This document shows, one piece after another, positions 46,770 to 60,387 of a DNA stretch of 64,000 bases; the first letter of the stretch is position 1; each line of letters begins with the position of its first letter. Source of the stretch: Entophlyctis helioformis (taxonomy: Eukaryota > Chytridiomycota > Chytridiomycetes > Chytridiales > Chytriomycetaceae). The notes beneath the pieces are model-generated. The model was not told the DNA's origin, did no database searches, and saw only the letters and a program-made list of their open reading frames with translations. Both the position numbers and the translations under genes were made by a program. Location: the NCBI GenBank assembly GCA_025526915.1, contig JAHLKH010000015.1, positions 62,001 to 126,000 of the forward strand, given 5' to 3'.

Positions 46770-48774
46770 ATGATGCCGCGTCTGCTGCTGCCGCTGCTGC
46801 TGCCACTGCTCGTCATCTGCCCATGCGCGTCGGCCACCGAGCACCACAACAGCACCGCGTCTACGCTGCCACCGCCCATCGACGTGGCGCTGATCCCGTC
46901 GTCGCCGCTGCTCATCGCGAGCCTGGCGTTCTCTGTCGTTGGCTTCATCTGCTCCGTCCTCGGAACCGCGTACTTTGCCTACACGACCCTGTCTGCGCAC
47001 CTCGAAACAAGGCGTCGCCAAAAGAGCGCCAAGTTTGGCCAGTCGCCATATGCCGTCAATGCCGCACGCAGGGCATCGGTCGCGGCGGCATCGGCGGCAG
47101 CATCGGCGGCAGATGGAGGGTCACCAGCTGGCGCGACAACCACCAAAAACGGCCGTCGACGGAGCAGCGCCAAAGGCGACGGTCTCCCGCCCAAACCCAT
47201 CCGCAAGTCCTTTTCGGTCGGTTCAGGCGGCGGCAAAGGCGGCATCTCCAGCTTTCGTCGCCTCTCGCTCCGCGTCAACCCCAACAGTGCCAACAACGCG
47301 CAAGCTGGCTTTGCCAACCGCGGAGTCTCATCCGCCAAGCTGCTGCTCCTCGCCCTCAACGTCACGGGCATCTTCTTGCAAGTGTTCGAGGCCCTGCTCG
47401 TGTACACGAACCACGACACAGGCGCCACGTTCCCGATGGCATTCATCATCCGCAACTGGAGCTACGCGCTCATCACCATTGGCGTCGCCACGGCGGTCAT
47501 TGACATGTTCTCTGCATGCATGGGCGGTCTGCTCATACGCGGGCCGTACGGCCTGATCATCACGCACCGGCACATGTGGCTGGTCCGTGCCGTCGTGTGG
47601 ACCGTCCTCTTTCTCCTCAACGGCAGCCTCTTTATCGACGGCATCCTGTTCCCAAAGGACGAGTATCCGACCGTCGAGCAGTGGGCCCTGCTGGGCAGCG
47701 GCGTGTCGAGCATCCTCGTCTGCGGCACCGCCGTCGCGCAGGCCGTGTTCGTGCTTGTGCGTGCACAGGCGCATATCAGGAGCCGCCGCGTGCTGCGACT
47801 GTCCCACCAGATGATGACCGTGGCGAGCGGCGGGTCGCGCGGCCAGTCGCCCAACGCCTCGGCCATGTCGAGCCTCTCGCTCAGTCTCGCCAACTCGGCC
47901 GGCCCCAGCAGTCCTTGTGCACCGGCCCCTTCGGGCCTGCCGCCGCCACCGCCGCCACAGCACGCGCTGCCGTCACAACCGCCGTCACACCTTGCACCCG
48001 CTCCAACCACTGACCACGCGCATCCATCGCCAACGAAGCCGCCGACACCTGCACACACCCCGCGTACCCCGCGCATCCCGCTCATCCCACGCATCCCGAC
48101 ATTCGTCACAGCCCAAGAACGTCAGTTTTATCGGCTCATCGCCCTTGCGTGCACGCTCATCGCCATCACGTCGCCATGCTCGCCACGTTCATGGCCAATC
48201 TGGCCAACATCGGGTCATCGCAAGCCGAGATCGACATGAACAGGGCCGCCGTGCGGCAGTTGTCCATCGGCCTGACGAGCATGTTTGTGTTTGTCGAGAC
48301 GCTGCTCATGAGCTTGACCGTGCGGCATTGGTGTCGGCCGTGGATGCGGGTGCCGTGGGCGGTATCAGCGGAGGGGTCGTTGCCGGGCTGTGTCGGCGGC
48401 TGGCGGTGGTGGCAGTGTCGGTTCGGTGTCGGTGTGGTGGTGCGGTGATGGGCGGTGGCGGCGCGATCGCCGGAAGCACCAGCTCGCTCAATCTGGGTAC
48501 AAGTAGTACAAGTGGTGCCGGTGGTGCAACCCATGGCGGCCTGCTTTCGCCCAGACCACTGCCCCACGCGCTTCTCCAGCCACAGTCGCCCCAGCCGGAT
48601 CGTTGCGCGACGCCATTGTCCGTGGCGCAGCACCACACAGCACCAACGAACACCTCCCCGCTTTCACCAGTCGCGAGCACTTCGCACATGGGATCGCCAA
48701 ATGGGTCTGGGCACAGGAGATCTGGCACTTCACTGCGTGTCCAAAGCACACGATCCATGCCATCGACAGAATGA
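46770..48774 (+). CDS. multi-spanning membrane protein of unknown family
   Basis: Starts at 46770 with a signal peptide (MMPRLLLPLLLPLLVICPC). About seven hydrophobic segments follow: IASLAFSVVGFICSVLG, LLLALNVTGIFLQVFEALLV, YALITIGVATAVIDMFSA, VVWTVLFLLNGSLFIDG, SILVCGTAVAQAVFVLV, YRLIALACTLIAI, and QLSIGLTSMFVFVETLLMS. A basic Ser-rich loop lies between TM1 and TM2 and a Pro-rich loop after TM5. The frame slips by one base near 48165-48180 and again near 48340-48430 before a Ser/Gly-rich tail ending at 48774. The topology resembles a seven-TM receptor, but no family motif is seen. Confidence 0.55.
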
Positions 48775-48906
48775 ATCAGCTCAATATGTATATCCCGAAC
48801 CGTCGTGCACTGGACAAGGACGTCATAGCAGGATTGCCATGAAAGTAAAGATGATATTCATTGGAATGAGACACTCTGTCGTGACAGGCACACAGAGTCC
48901 ATGCGA

Positions 48907-51253
48907 TTAGAGGTTGAGCGAGGCCAGGTACGACTGCCACTCCTTCTCTCCTGCTCCTTGGACACCATCTGCACACGGCCAGTCTTGAAGAAGCGAATCA
49001 TGCGGCCATTAACAAAGCGGATGCGGAGAACCTCGCCCTCAACGTACGGCATGCGGCGGTCGCGGAGGTTGGTGTCGATAAAGATGGAGATGACGAATCC
49101 GATAATGATCAGGCCAAGAATCCACTTGAAGTTGAGGTTGTAGATCTCGCGCGTCGAGGGAGCATAGAGCGCCTGCTGCTGCTTGAGCACCGCAGTAAAA
49201 ATGAGGCCACCCACCACGGCACCAGTCGACCAGGCGAGCAGGATAATGCCGTGCGTGGCTCCAACGTTCTTGGCGCCAAACTGGTCGGCAAGGAAAGCAG
49301 GGATGATGCCAAAGCCGCCGCCGTAGCAGAAAGCAATGCCAAAGGCGCAGACCAGGAACACGGGGAACAGCTGCTGGTCGATCGTGGTGGGGATGAAGCC
49401 AAGCAGGATCGCCTGCACAATGAGCGAGAACATGAACACACTCTTGCGGCCAGCAACACCGCCAGAGAGGAACGGCAGCAGGTCCGAGGTCAGGGGAAGC
49501 ACAATGCGGCCGAGCAGGTTGGCGCCACCAAGGAGCGAGTTGATGAGGGCAGCCGTGTCGGGGTCGCGGCCAAACTGGTTCTGGCAGATGGTCTGGATCT
49601 TGGAGATGATGAGCAGGCCCGTGACCTGCACGCCAAGAACATGAACCACGTGAGCCAGTACTCGTTCGACGTGAGCGACTCGGCGAGCGTCATCGAGAAC
49701 ACGTTCTTGCCGGGCGACACAACGGCAGGCGCGGCCGACGACTGGACGTCAACAACGGCATTGTGGTCGACCTTGGTGGAGGTGCCGTCGTCCGAGGGGA
49801 TCCAGTCCGCCTGGGCCGATGCGACGTTGGACTTTTGGTGGAAGCCCTCGGCACCCTTGATCGTGTCAATGGTGATGCCCTTGACGTGGTAGCCGGGCGG
49901 GGGCATGCGCAGCACAACGGCCGAGAGAGACATGGCAACAAAGTAGATGGATCCGAGAATGACAAAGGTCAGAGGCACGCCAACGAGGCCGACCTCGCCC
50001 GTCTTGGCGTAGTTGGCACCAATGAGGGCCTTTTGGGTGTAGGGGGCGATGATGGAGCCGCCGCCAAAGCCGCAGACAGCGACGCCGGCAGCAATGCCGC
50101 GAGCCTCGGGAAACCACTTCTGGAGGGGCGAGACGGGCGAGATGTATGCGATGCCGAGACCCATGCCGCCAATCACGCCGTAGCCAATGAACACGAGCTC
50201 GATGATCTTGTAGTAGACGCCGAGGCCGCTGAGCAGGTTGCCAATGTAGAAGAGGAGCGCGCCGACGAGGCAGCCGAGGAAGGGGCCGCGACGCTCGAGC
50301 CACGGGCCGAGCAGCGCCGACGACAGGCCAAATACGCCTGCGGAGCGGAGTTGCATGAGCCCACGACAGCCCACGACGAGAAAAGGAGAAGGAGATTGGC
50401 CATTTGCCAGTCAGTGGCTGTGCACGCAAATCGCAGGGCAGCGGGCGGCGGGGGCGGGGAAAGGGCGGGGCAGGGGATGGTAGGGCGGGAGAGGGCGGCG
50501 GCGGAGCAGCGGATGGCAGGCAGGGCGGGTGGCAGGCTGGATCGACGCAGAACAGCGCACATGGCTGCGTTGCCGTGCAACGGCTGGATCTGCAGCAGCT
50601 TATGCAGCTTATGCATCTTGTACAGCAGCTGCATCGGTTGCTGGGAGGCAGCGCAAGGCGGAGGAGGATGGGCAGATGTGCAGGCAGGCAGATGGGCAGA
50701 CAGAGCGAGTGCACATACCGACAGCGACATAGAAGATGTTGGACGCAATGTTGCGGTCGACGTTCTTGTTGAGGCCGTAGATGTATGCTTCCAGGGGCAG
50801 ATTGTAGCCACTCCAGGCGTACAGCGAGCCACAGCTCAGCTGCAGAGGCGGTGGGTGCCGTGCGAGGGGGACGCAACGCGAGCACGGTGCACAGGGGCGA
50901 GAGGTTAGCCAAGGTGGGGGGCGGATAGGCTGGCTGGAAGGATGGCTGGTTTGGCGGATGGCACCGAATTGCGGCAGCCTGGCCGGTGCAATGGCGAGGA
51001 GGCGAGGAGGCGTTGCCGGGCAGTGACATGCGCGGCGGGGCGAAGAACGGCAGGCAGGCACAAGGGGGCAGGCCGGCACAAGGGGGGCAGGTATACAGAC
51101 ACAGGGACGGACCTGGATGAGCAGAGCGGCAGGGAAGAGCATGTATCTGTTGAAGGCGACCGGCGGGAACAGCGCCAGGTACTTCTCGCGGTTGAGCCAC
51201 GACTCGGAGCGCTCGAACTTGACCTCGCCGTAGTGTCTGGCAATCAGATCCAT
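48907..51253 (-). CDS. MFS transporter, oxalate/formate-antiporter-like
   Basis: Exons 51113-51253, 50719-50839 and 48907-50337. The protein has 12 TM-like segments in two halves with a loop between. Landmarks are LYAWSGYNLPLEAYIYG, GPWLERRGPF, GYGVIGGMGLGIAYISPVSP, LQKWFPEARGIAAGVAVCGF, GGGFGIIPAFLADQFGAKNV and HGIILLAWSTGAVVGG, as in the OFA branch of monocarboxylate carriers. The substrate is not inferable. The frame slips twice, near 49635 (after WFMFLA) and near 48958; the second hides the natural end EWQSYLASLNL at 48907. The start at 51253 opens directly into the first exon. Confidence 0.8.
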
Positions 51254-51420
51254 GTGCGGGACTTTGAACGGCTGTTGTTGGACGATGAGAAGGGAATCGG
51301 TGGGCGACAGGTGGCTCTTTTTATGGGGCTCGCTGCAGGGTCGCGTGACACGCGGTTGCCGGCAAGCTTTTTTGAGCAGCGTCGGGCGAGCAGCGAGCGG
51401 CATTGGGCGAGTGCGAGTGC

Positions 51421-51573
51421 GAGTGGCCATGGGCATTGGGCGTCGGCGTGCACCAGATCCACTCGGCAACAAACGCAAACACAGGGCGGTGGATGTGCTG
51501 ATGGGCAATGGATGTGCCGAGTGGCCATGGGCATTGGGCGTCGGTGTGCACCAGATCCACTCGGCAACAAACG
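51421..51573. repeat. pair of 55-bp direct repeats upstream of two divergent genes
   Basis: 51421-51475 and 51519-51573 match except at one base (GAGTGGCCATGGGCATTGGG... in both). They lie in the 566-bp gap between the MFS and ADH genes, which otherwise holds no gene. Confidence 0.9.
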
Positions 51574-51614
51574 TCAGTGGATGTGTTGGTTGCAGCACAG
51601 ACGCCGTCCGTTGA

Positions 51615-53641
<2,027 letters not shown>

Positions 53642-53771
53642 TGCGTCGCGATGGCTGTCGTGGTGGCTGTCGTGCAGCATGCTGTGCCAGCCTCGTTGCC
53701 ATTCAATGAATGCGATACCACCGCTTGGCTTTCCCGCCGTTTGTTCGACACGCGGCGTTGCGATCTGGGCA

Positions 53772-54443
53772 ATGGCCACCACGAGCTCGTATTTTGTGAT
53801 GGTCGGCACCAAGGACAATCCGCTGTACGAGGCCGAGTTTGGCTCGATGGCCCGCGGCGACGTTGCCAAGGCGAGTGTGCCGTCTTCTCTATCTCTCAGT
53901 CAGCCTCTCAGTCAGTCAGTCAGTCAGTCAGTCAGCCTACTGCCTGTCACCTCTCGCTGTCCATGTTGCCACCCACGGCATCCACTCACACACGCCAGCC
54001 TGTCCAACCCACAGAAGGACGACCTGCGGCACCTCAACCAGTTTGTCGTCCACGCCGCCCTGGACATGGTCGACGAGCTCGTGTGGGGCACGCCGGCCAT
54101 GTACCTCAAGGTCGTTGACAAGTTCAACGAGTGGTACGTCTCGGCGTTTGTGGCACCCAGCGGTACGTCTGCCTGCCTGCGTGTGTCTGCGTGTGTCTGT
54201 CTGGTCTGTCCAAGCCCACACACACGCGACGCCAACACATGCCAACACATGCCAACACTCGCAGGCGTGCGGTTCATGCTGCTCCACGACACGCCCAACA
54301 CGGACGGCATCCGCAACTTTTTCAACGAGACGCACGAGCTGTATATCCGCACGCTGCTGAACCCGTTTACGGATCTCAACGGGCCCATCACGTCGCCGGC
54401 GTTTGACCAAAAGGTCCGCGCGCATGGCCGCAAGTGGCTGTGA
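53772..54443 (+). CDS. TRAPPC2: TRAPP subunit TRAPPC2 (sedlin/Trs20)
   Basis: Exons 53772-53870, 54015-54162 and 54265-54443 encode 141 aa, the size of human sedlin. It is a longin-fold subunit of the TRAPP vesicle-tethering complexes. Seen: YFVMVGTKDNPLYEAEF, RHLNQFVVHAALDMVDE, VDKFNEWYVSAFVAP, and MLLHDTPNTDGIRNFFNE. The first intron begins with GC (AAG|GCGAGT) if the usual protein length is kept; a GT donor 6 nt later would add Ala-Ser. That intron contains AGTC tetranucleotide repeats. Confidence 0.94.
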   Translation: MATTSSYFVMVGTKDNPLYEAEFGSMARGDVAKASVPSSLSLSQPLSQSVSQSVSLLPVTSRCPCCHPRHPLTHASLSNPQKDDLRHLNQFVVHAALDMVDELVWGTPAMYLKVVDKFNEWYVSAFVAPSGTSACLRVSACVCLVCPSPHTRDANTCQHMPTLAGVRFMLLHDTPNTDGIRNFFNETHELYIRTLLNPFTDLNGPITSPAFDQKVRAHGRKWL

Positions 54444-54612
54444 TCTCGCTGTCCGTGCTGTCCGTGCTGTCCTTGTTGTGCCATCGCCTCTCTCCCCTCA
54501 CCTCACTTCACCTCTTCTTCGCCGTATTCCACTGAACATATACATCGAGTTCCACAATCTCTGCACCCAGAGACAGATCGCCCACCACCACGACCACTGC
54601 TTTCTTCGAGTG

Positions 54613-57600
54613 TCATTTCATTTGAACGAGCAGCAACCCGCCCCGTCCGTCTTCCAGCGTCGCATCCACTGGCCGCAGCCCCGCACGATGCAGAAACAGT
54701 CGCACCGTCGGGAGCACCTTGGCGCGCTGCGACCGGCTGTGGTGGCCCGTGCCCGTGATGATCACGAGCCGCCCGCTAAACGCCGCCTGCGCGAGCGTGG
54801 CCAGCGTCGCTTCGAGCATCTCGACCGCCTCGTTCGGGTGCAGGCCGTGGAGGTCCACCACATGCTCCGCAGCACCGGCTCCAGAGGCAGAGTGCACAGA
54901 CACTGCCGGCACCGTCGATGCTGGTGGCACTGGCGGCGCGTTGGCCGGTGGCTTGCCCTGCATGGCTGCCGCCGCGGCTGAACCGGGCACGGCTACGCGT
55001 CCCTGCGTCTTGGGCGTCAAGGGCCAGGACCGCCAGAGCCAGCAACAGACATCGGGACTGGCGATGCCGTCGCGCTGCCTCTCGTCGCGTTGCGTGCCAT
55101 AAAGATGCGCTGTGCGGCCATCGAGTGCAGCTGCTGCACTTGGTCATTGAGCTGCTTGGCCGTCATGGACAGCGACCGTGCGGCGGCCTTGTTGCCTGCC
55201 TGGTATGCCGCCGTCGCCCGCTGGAACAGCCGGTTGCGGTGGATGGCCATCTCAATGGCGTCGCGGCGGTACTCGGCATACGTGGCAGCAACACTCGAGC
55301 CCGTGTCGACCCATTTGGCTGAGATCTTGACTTTGGTGCCTGACCCAACCGTCCCAGCAGATCCAGTCCCCGCCTGAGCACCTGCTCCAGCACCTGCTCC
55401 AGCACTTGCATCAGCCGATCCTGGTCCAGTGTTGCCGCTTGTGACGGCGGCCGCTGATCCGCTAATCACCACATGCTGGCGTCCCGCTGCCAATGCATCC
55501 AACGCGACATTGCCGCCGCCACTCGCGCCGCCATGGTCGCGCCGAGCAGCCTTGCTGCCGCGCTCTTCTTGGCAACGTCGTTGTACTTGACGGTCGGAGC
55601 CCAAAAGTCAATCTTGGCAGATGACGTCGGCACAACCGCAGCCGACGACTGGGCCGGTGCGGCTGCAGTAGACGACCCATGCCCTGCACCATGTCCGCCC
55701 GAGCTGCCCTGTTGAGCGTTGCTGCCTGCCTTGGCCGAGGATGCCGCAGAAGCAGCCCCCAGCGCCGGAAACTCTTCCTCTGCCTCGAGTGCGAGCTTGG
55801 CCGGTGGGATGAAACCTCCAGATGCAGAGGCACGCCCATAGCTGCTTGCGTTGCTTCCAGCACCACTGCCGAGACCGCCAGAGCCGTGATACGCACCGGC
55901 ACCTCCATACGGCCCAGACGCAAAGCCCGATCCATGGTGGCTGGCTGCGCCTCCAGTAATGTTGGCAGCCGCTGCGACGGACGACACGGCAATGCGATCA
56001 GAGAGCTCCTCGCCATGAGCAAACTCGCAGGCGTCGCCCTTGAGACACCTGCCCTGCAGCCAAAACTTGCAAATGAGCGCTTCCGGATCGTGCGAGAACC
56101 AGCAGTCCGACCGATAGCACTGGCCCACCAGGAAATGGCGGCAGACTTGCTTGGACGGCGGTGGGCGAGTCGGAGACGTTGAAATGGGGGGCATCGCAGA
56201 CACTGTGCCGGACGCGTTTGCAGATCCAGGCGGTGCGGATAACCGGGCTGGCCGAGGGCCGGCAGCCATCAAGGAGGCTGTTGCAGCGCCATTGGCGAAT
56301 CCAGCGACAGGCAGCGCATGTGGCCCGCCGCCAAGCTGAACTGCGATGCAGGCACACCAAACTCGTCGACATCAGGGCCGGTGATGTTGCTGTCATCCGC
56401 CTTGAAGAGAGCCTCCATGGTGTCCTCGATGTTGTAGTGGTTGGCTTCGAGCACCATCTGGATGTACTCTGGCGCGAAATCCACAAAGATGGACTGCAGC
56501 ACATCTTGCGGCGACATGGCGTTGTATCCTTCGCGCTCCTCCATGTCCCAGTACGCATCTTCAGCCTCATCTTCGGGATCGCTTGCGCTGGTGTCGCCAT
56601 AGGCACTCTTGTCGCTAGTAGGCGGCGCGTCCATGTAGTGATGCATGCCATTGCTGCCCACGCTGCCGTTGTAAGACGAGGAGATGAGGTGTGTTGGCAT
56701 GTACGGATCGTAGAGGTCGCCAAAGCCTGGATCGTCCATATCTATGCGCGCAAAGGAAGGCGTGATGGTGTCGACACCCGACGACGGTTCGAAAGACGGC
56801 TCAAACGACGGCTCGAAAGACGGTGCGGATAAGTTAAACTCGCGTCCATTGGCAGCCGCAGCCGCGGCCGCATCAAAGAGTCTGCGCTGATCGACCGGCT
56901 TGCCCTTTCCGGACAGACTGTAGTGACCCGATGCCGAGATGGCGAGGCTATGATGACCATGCTTGCCAGACATCGGGACGGGAATCGAGGCAGATCGCGC
57001 AGCCACGGCTTGGGCAGCAGCAGCCTGCGCGGCGGCAACAGCGGCAGCAGCTTGGATGGCAGCGGCAGCCTGTGCAGCGGCAGCGGCTTGGGCAGCGGCC
57101 GTGCTACGGCTCACACCTATGCGCATGCCCATGCCCGCAGGAGGGTCTCGTTGGCACCAGGCGTTGATGGCGCGCCAGGCGGCCTTGCCTTGTCGCTGCA
57201 GCCGGCCACGGAGCCAAGAGCTAGCGGAGACTGGGACGTGTAGGAGAATGCGGTGCCTGTCGGCGACGTGGGGTCTCTGTCCGTGTCCGTGGCGCCAGGG
57301 CTCAGAAGCGCGTAGTCGTCCTCTGACGGATTCAAGAGCGAGTCGACGCCACGGCGCTCGAGCGTGTCCAGCATGGCGCGCACAAAGCGCTCGGCCTCGC
57401 TCGACTGGAGTGCACCCGAGTCCTCGACGACCTCTATCAAGGCCTCGCACTTTTCGACGGCGTCCATGGTGGGCGACACGAGGATCTGGAAGATGAAGTC
57501 GTAGAAGGGGTCAAAGGGCAGGCCGGCGCGGATGAGCTCGCGGTACAGCCAGGTGGCAGAGGGAGACGCCGGGGACGACGAGGACGCGGCGTTCGGCAGT

Positions 57601-58020
57601 GCGGCAGTGCCCTGGGGCAGCGCAGCCAGCGACAGCGGGGCGTGAGCCGAGGCTGAGGTTGAGGCTGTCGCAGGAACAGACGAGGCCGAGAAGGCGGCAA
57701 AGACGCGGGACTGGGCATGGACGGCGCCAGACGCGGTGGTTGCATCCAGCCTCGCATCTGGTCGAGCATTCGGCAGAGCATTCGGCAGAGCATTCGGTTG
57801 AGCATTCGGTTGGGCGGTTGTAGCCAGCGAGCTGGCAGCGGTGGCGGCGGTGGCAAGGTGGCAGCGGTGGAAGTAGGCAGGACGAGGCAGCAGAAGCCGA
57901 AGCCGAGACGGAGGCTGAGGAGGCTTCGCGGCTGCGGACACGGGAGCGTCGGCTGGCCCGCGTGGCCCGAGCAGCAGGGGCGGGCGACGTAGCGGGGGAG
58001 GCCTTGCTGGAGGCAGCCAT
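54613..58020 (-). CDS. CUE, CCCH zinc-finger and SMR-domain protein, with frame slips
   Basis: One gene is inferred from consecutive pieces in changing frames. From 58020 (MAASSKASPATSPAP) come an Ala/Ser-rich head and a helical block (LYRELIRAGLPFDPFYDFIF). A CUE domain follows (SPQDVLQSIFVDFAPEYIQM), then two CCCH fingers (CRHFLVGQCYRSDCWFSH; CKFWLQGRCLKGDACEFAH), a DUF1771-like helix (ATYAEYRRDAIEMAIHRN), and a C-terminal SMR domain (VVDLHGLHPNEAVEMLEATL; IITGTGHHSRSQ). Fungal relatives such as Cue2 cleave mRNA at stalled ribosomes. The frame slips near 57850, 56270, 55545 and 55018. Minisatellites encode PNAL and FEPS repeats. Confidence 0.7.
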
Positions 58021-58619
58021 CCGGCAGTGTGCGTGTGTCTGTGTGTTGGTCTGTCTCTTGGTCTGTCTCTTGGTCTGTCTCTTGGTCTGTTAGTTGGATG
58101 GACGGACTGCGTAGGCTGGGTTGGGGGGCAACACACGCAGCAGCGCGAGACAGCCGCAGCGTGAGACAGTCGTAGAAGAGACAGCCGCAGCACGAGACAT
58201 GAGACAGCACGGGCAGTGCCAGCACCAGCTGTCAGCAGCAGCCTGGCCGTCGTCTGCCTGCTCGTCTGCCTGCTCGTCTGCGCATCGGGCCACAGGCTCG
58301 AACGGTCGTGCTGGCTGGCTGGCTGGCTGGACTAGACTAGACTAGACTCGACTGCCGTGCGGTGGCTGTCTCGTGCTGGGCACGGGCGGCACGGGCGGCA
58401 GTGGGAGGTGCTTGCCTTGCAGCGCTTGCTTGTTGACACTCTGGCTCTGTGCCTCTGTCAGTCGCTGTACTGCTGTCACGGTCGCCGTCTGTCGCTCTGT
58501 CCAGCAACGGCCGCTCGCGTGTTTGCCGAGAGAGCAAAGATCGTCGTTGGACGCACTGCTACTACCAGGCAGCCCGAGGCACAGCAACAGACAGACTGCG
58601 ACAGACTGCGACAGACGCA
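58021..58619. other. shared upstream region of the SMR and MED19 genes
   Basis: Divergent 599-bp gap with no gene. It contains tandem CTTGGTCTGTCT units (58048-58090), repeated GAGACAGCCGCAGC motifs (58140-58200), GGCTG units and (CTAGA)n near 58331-58349. No TATA box was found. Confidence 0.5.
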
Positions 58620-58787
58620 ATGAGCCTGCTGCAGCAACACGCCGCTGCCATGGCTGCCATGGCGGCCACAGTCTCGTCCACGTCCACGGCCACGTCCACG
58701 CCGTCGCCCGCGAGAGCCCCAGCCGACGGCGTGGCTGCCCTGTCGCCCTTCTTGGGCGGCCTGCTCTTTGTCCACCAGCGACCAGAC

Positions 58788-58829
<42 letters not shown>

Positions 58830-60239
58830 TCACGCTGTCTCTGTCTCTGTCTCACGCCCCCCTCTCCCTCCCCTCCGACAGACCTCCCGCCCAGGCTGCC
58901 CCTCTCCGTCGACCAGGACCTCGTGTCCATGCTCGGCCTCAGGCACCTCTACGACTCCCTGGTCCGCCCACATCTCCCTCTGCAGCCATCGCCACAGGCA
59001 TCTTCCCAGTCTCTGTCTCTGTCACAGTCTCGGCCACAGCAGCCCATCGAGCCGTCCTACATGCCGTACATTCGCGATCTGCCTGGTATGAGCGACTTCT
59101 GCAGTCCATCCCATCGTGCCATCCAGCGGACAGCCTGCTGGTCCCCATATCATGGCTGACTCTCGCCGTATCTCCATCGGTGAGCAACAGGCAAACCAGA
59201 CTTGATACCCGATGCCGGCCTTCGCGACCTGCTGTTCAGACCGCGTCTGGGCGACTCGGTCAAGCCGCTCCCGTTCGACCAGCAGACGCTCGACATGGCC
59301 TTTACGCTTGTTCCTGGCGTGATCTCTGGCGTATGTTGCCCGGTGCCGTGCACGGCTCTGCGTGGGTTACCGCGACTTATGCCCCAGCTGACCTGCCCTT
59401 GCATTCGTTTGGAATGCGCCAGTTTGACGGGACGCGCTACGGCCTGGACGAGATCTCTCTGCACGATCTGGATGCCAAGCCCGAGCCTCCTGCTGCCATC
59501 GTCACACAGGAGCCCGCGCCAGAAGCATCCTTGTCTCTTGCAAATGGGTCTGCAACGGCTGGACAGGAGGCACCTGCACCAGCAACTGCACCAGCACCAG
59601 CATCTGCATCACCACCACTGCCTTCTTCGTCTTCGTCTTCACAGCCCGCACCGCAGGCACCACAACAAGCACCACAAACACAACAAGCAGCTCAGAATAG
59701 ACCGGCAATCCCATCATCTGTCCCAGTGGCGGCCGCAATGCACGTACCGCCAGGATCTGTGCTCAAAACCAATGTCTCTGCAGCAACAGTGGTGAGCTCC
59801 AAGGCCCATGCTCCAGCAGCGTCTGCAGCAGCAACAACAACAGCAGCAGCCGGATCGACAGCGGCGCCCATGACCATCAAGCTCGCCCCGCCAGCTGCGC
59901 CGCCGTCTGGATCCGCGGCTGCATCTGCGACAACGACACCTGCTCCCGCGCCGCCGGGAGCAAAGCTGATTCTTCGCCTTGGTCTGCGGCCAGACAGCAT
60001 GGTCAGTGCCGAGATGAAGAAAAAGGTGGGTGATGCGGTCGAAAGGGGGTGCCTTTGAACGGCATCCTTGATGCGACGGCCACGCGACGCGACGCGATGC
60101 GATGCAGAGTGGCTGACACGAGGCAATGTAGGCATCGCAGACCAAGAAGCGGCGACCCGAGGAAGAAGAGAGCGAGCGCAAGAAGCGACGAAAGAGCCGG
60201 GCGCCTGAAGATGAGATTGTGGATATTGACGGCATCTGA
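58620..60239 (+). CDS. MED19: Mediator subunit MED19-like
   Basis: Exons 58620-58788, 58882-59085, 59200-about 59332, 59388-60025 and 60132-60239. MED19 is a head/hook-region subunit linking Mediator to RNA polymerase II. The core order fits: DLVSMLGLRHLYDSLV, YIRDLPG, DAGLRDLLFRPRL, then LPLHSFGMRQFDG, where metazoan MED19 has LxGFRLHxGPLPE. A Pro/Ala/Ser-rich linker follows, and a basic nuclear-signal tail (KKRRPEEEESERKKRRK). The junction between exons 3 and 4 is uncertain: no GT donor keeps the frame, so it may use GC or hide a slip. Family assignment rests on order and spacing rather than strong identity. Confidence 0.6.
58789..58828. repeat. GT microsatellite at a splice donor
   Basis: About 20 GT units form the start of the first intron of the MED19-like gene, so the donor GT is itself the first repeat unit. 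Confidence 0.9.
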
Positions 60240-60310
60240 GCCAATGACAATAATGCGACACTATCTCTCTCTCTCTCTCTCTCTCTTATGTTCATGCCCA
60301 TCTCCACTTG

Positions 60311-60311
<1 letters not shown>

Positions 60312-60344
<33 letters not shown>
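60312..60344. repeat. GT microsatellite between MED19 and GCSH
   Basis: About 16 GT units, with a (CT)n run at 60260-60286, in the 148-bp gap between two convergent genes. Confidence 0.85.
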
Positions 60345-60346
<2 letters not shown>

Positions 60347-60387
60347 TATGGAAACGTTGGGTGGGGTGGAAGGCTGCTGAGCGAGGT

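Noticed and set aside
49866..51200. 444-codon Pro/Cys-rich minus-strand frame
   Set aside because: Out of frame with the MFS exons it overlaps and reads through both introns; no motif.
58373..60058. 561-codon frame starting upstream of MED19
   Set aside because: Runs through two MED19 introns, including the GT microsatellite; only its 3' part is real coding sequence.
60261..60344. Short ORFs in the CT/GT microsatellites
   Set aside because: Dipeptide repeats only.
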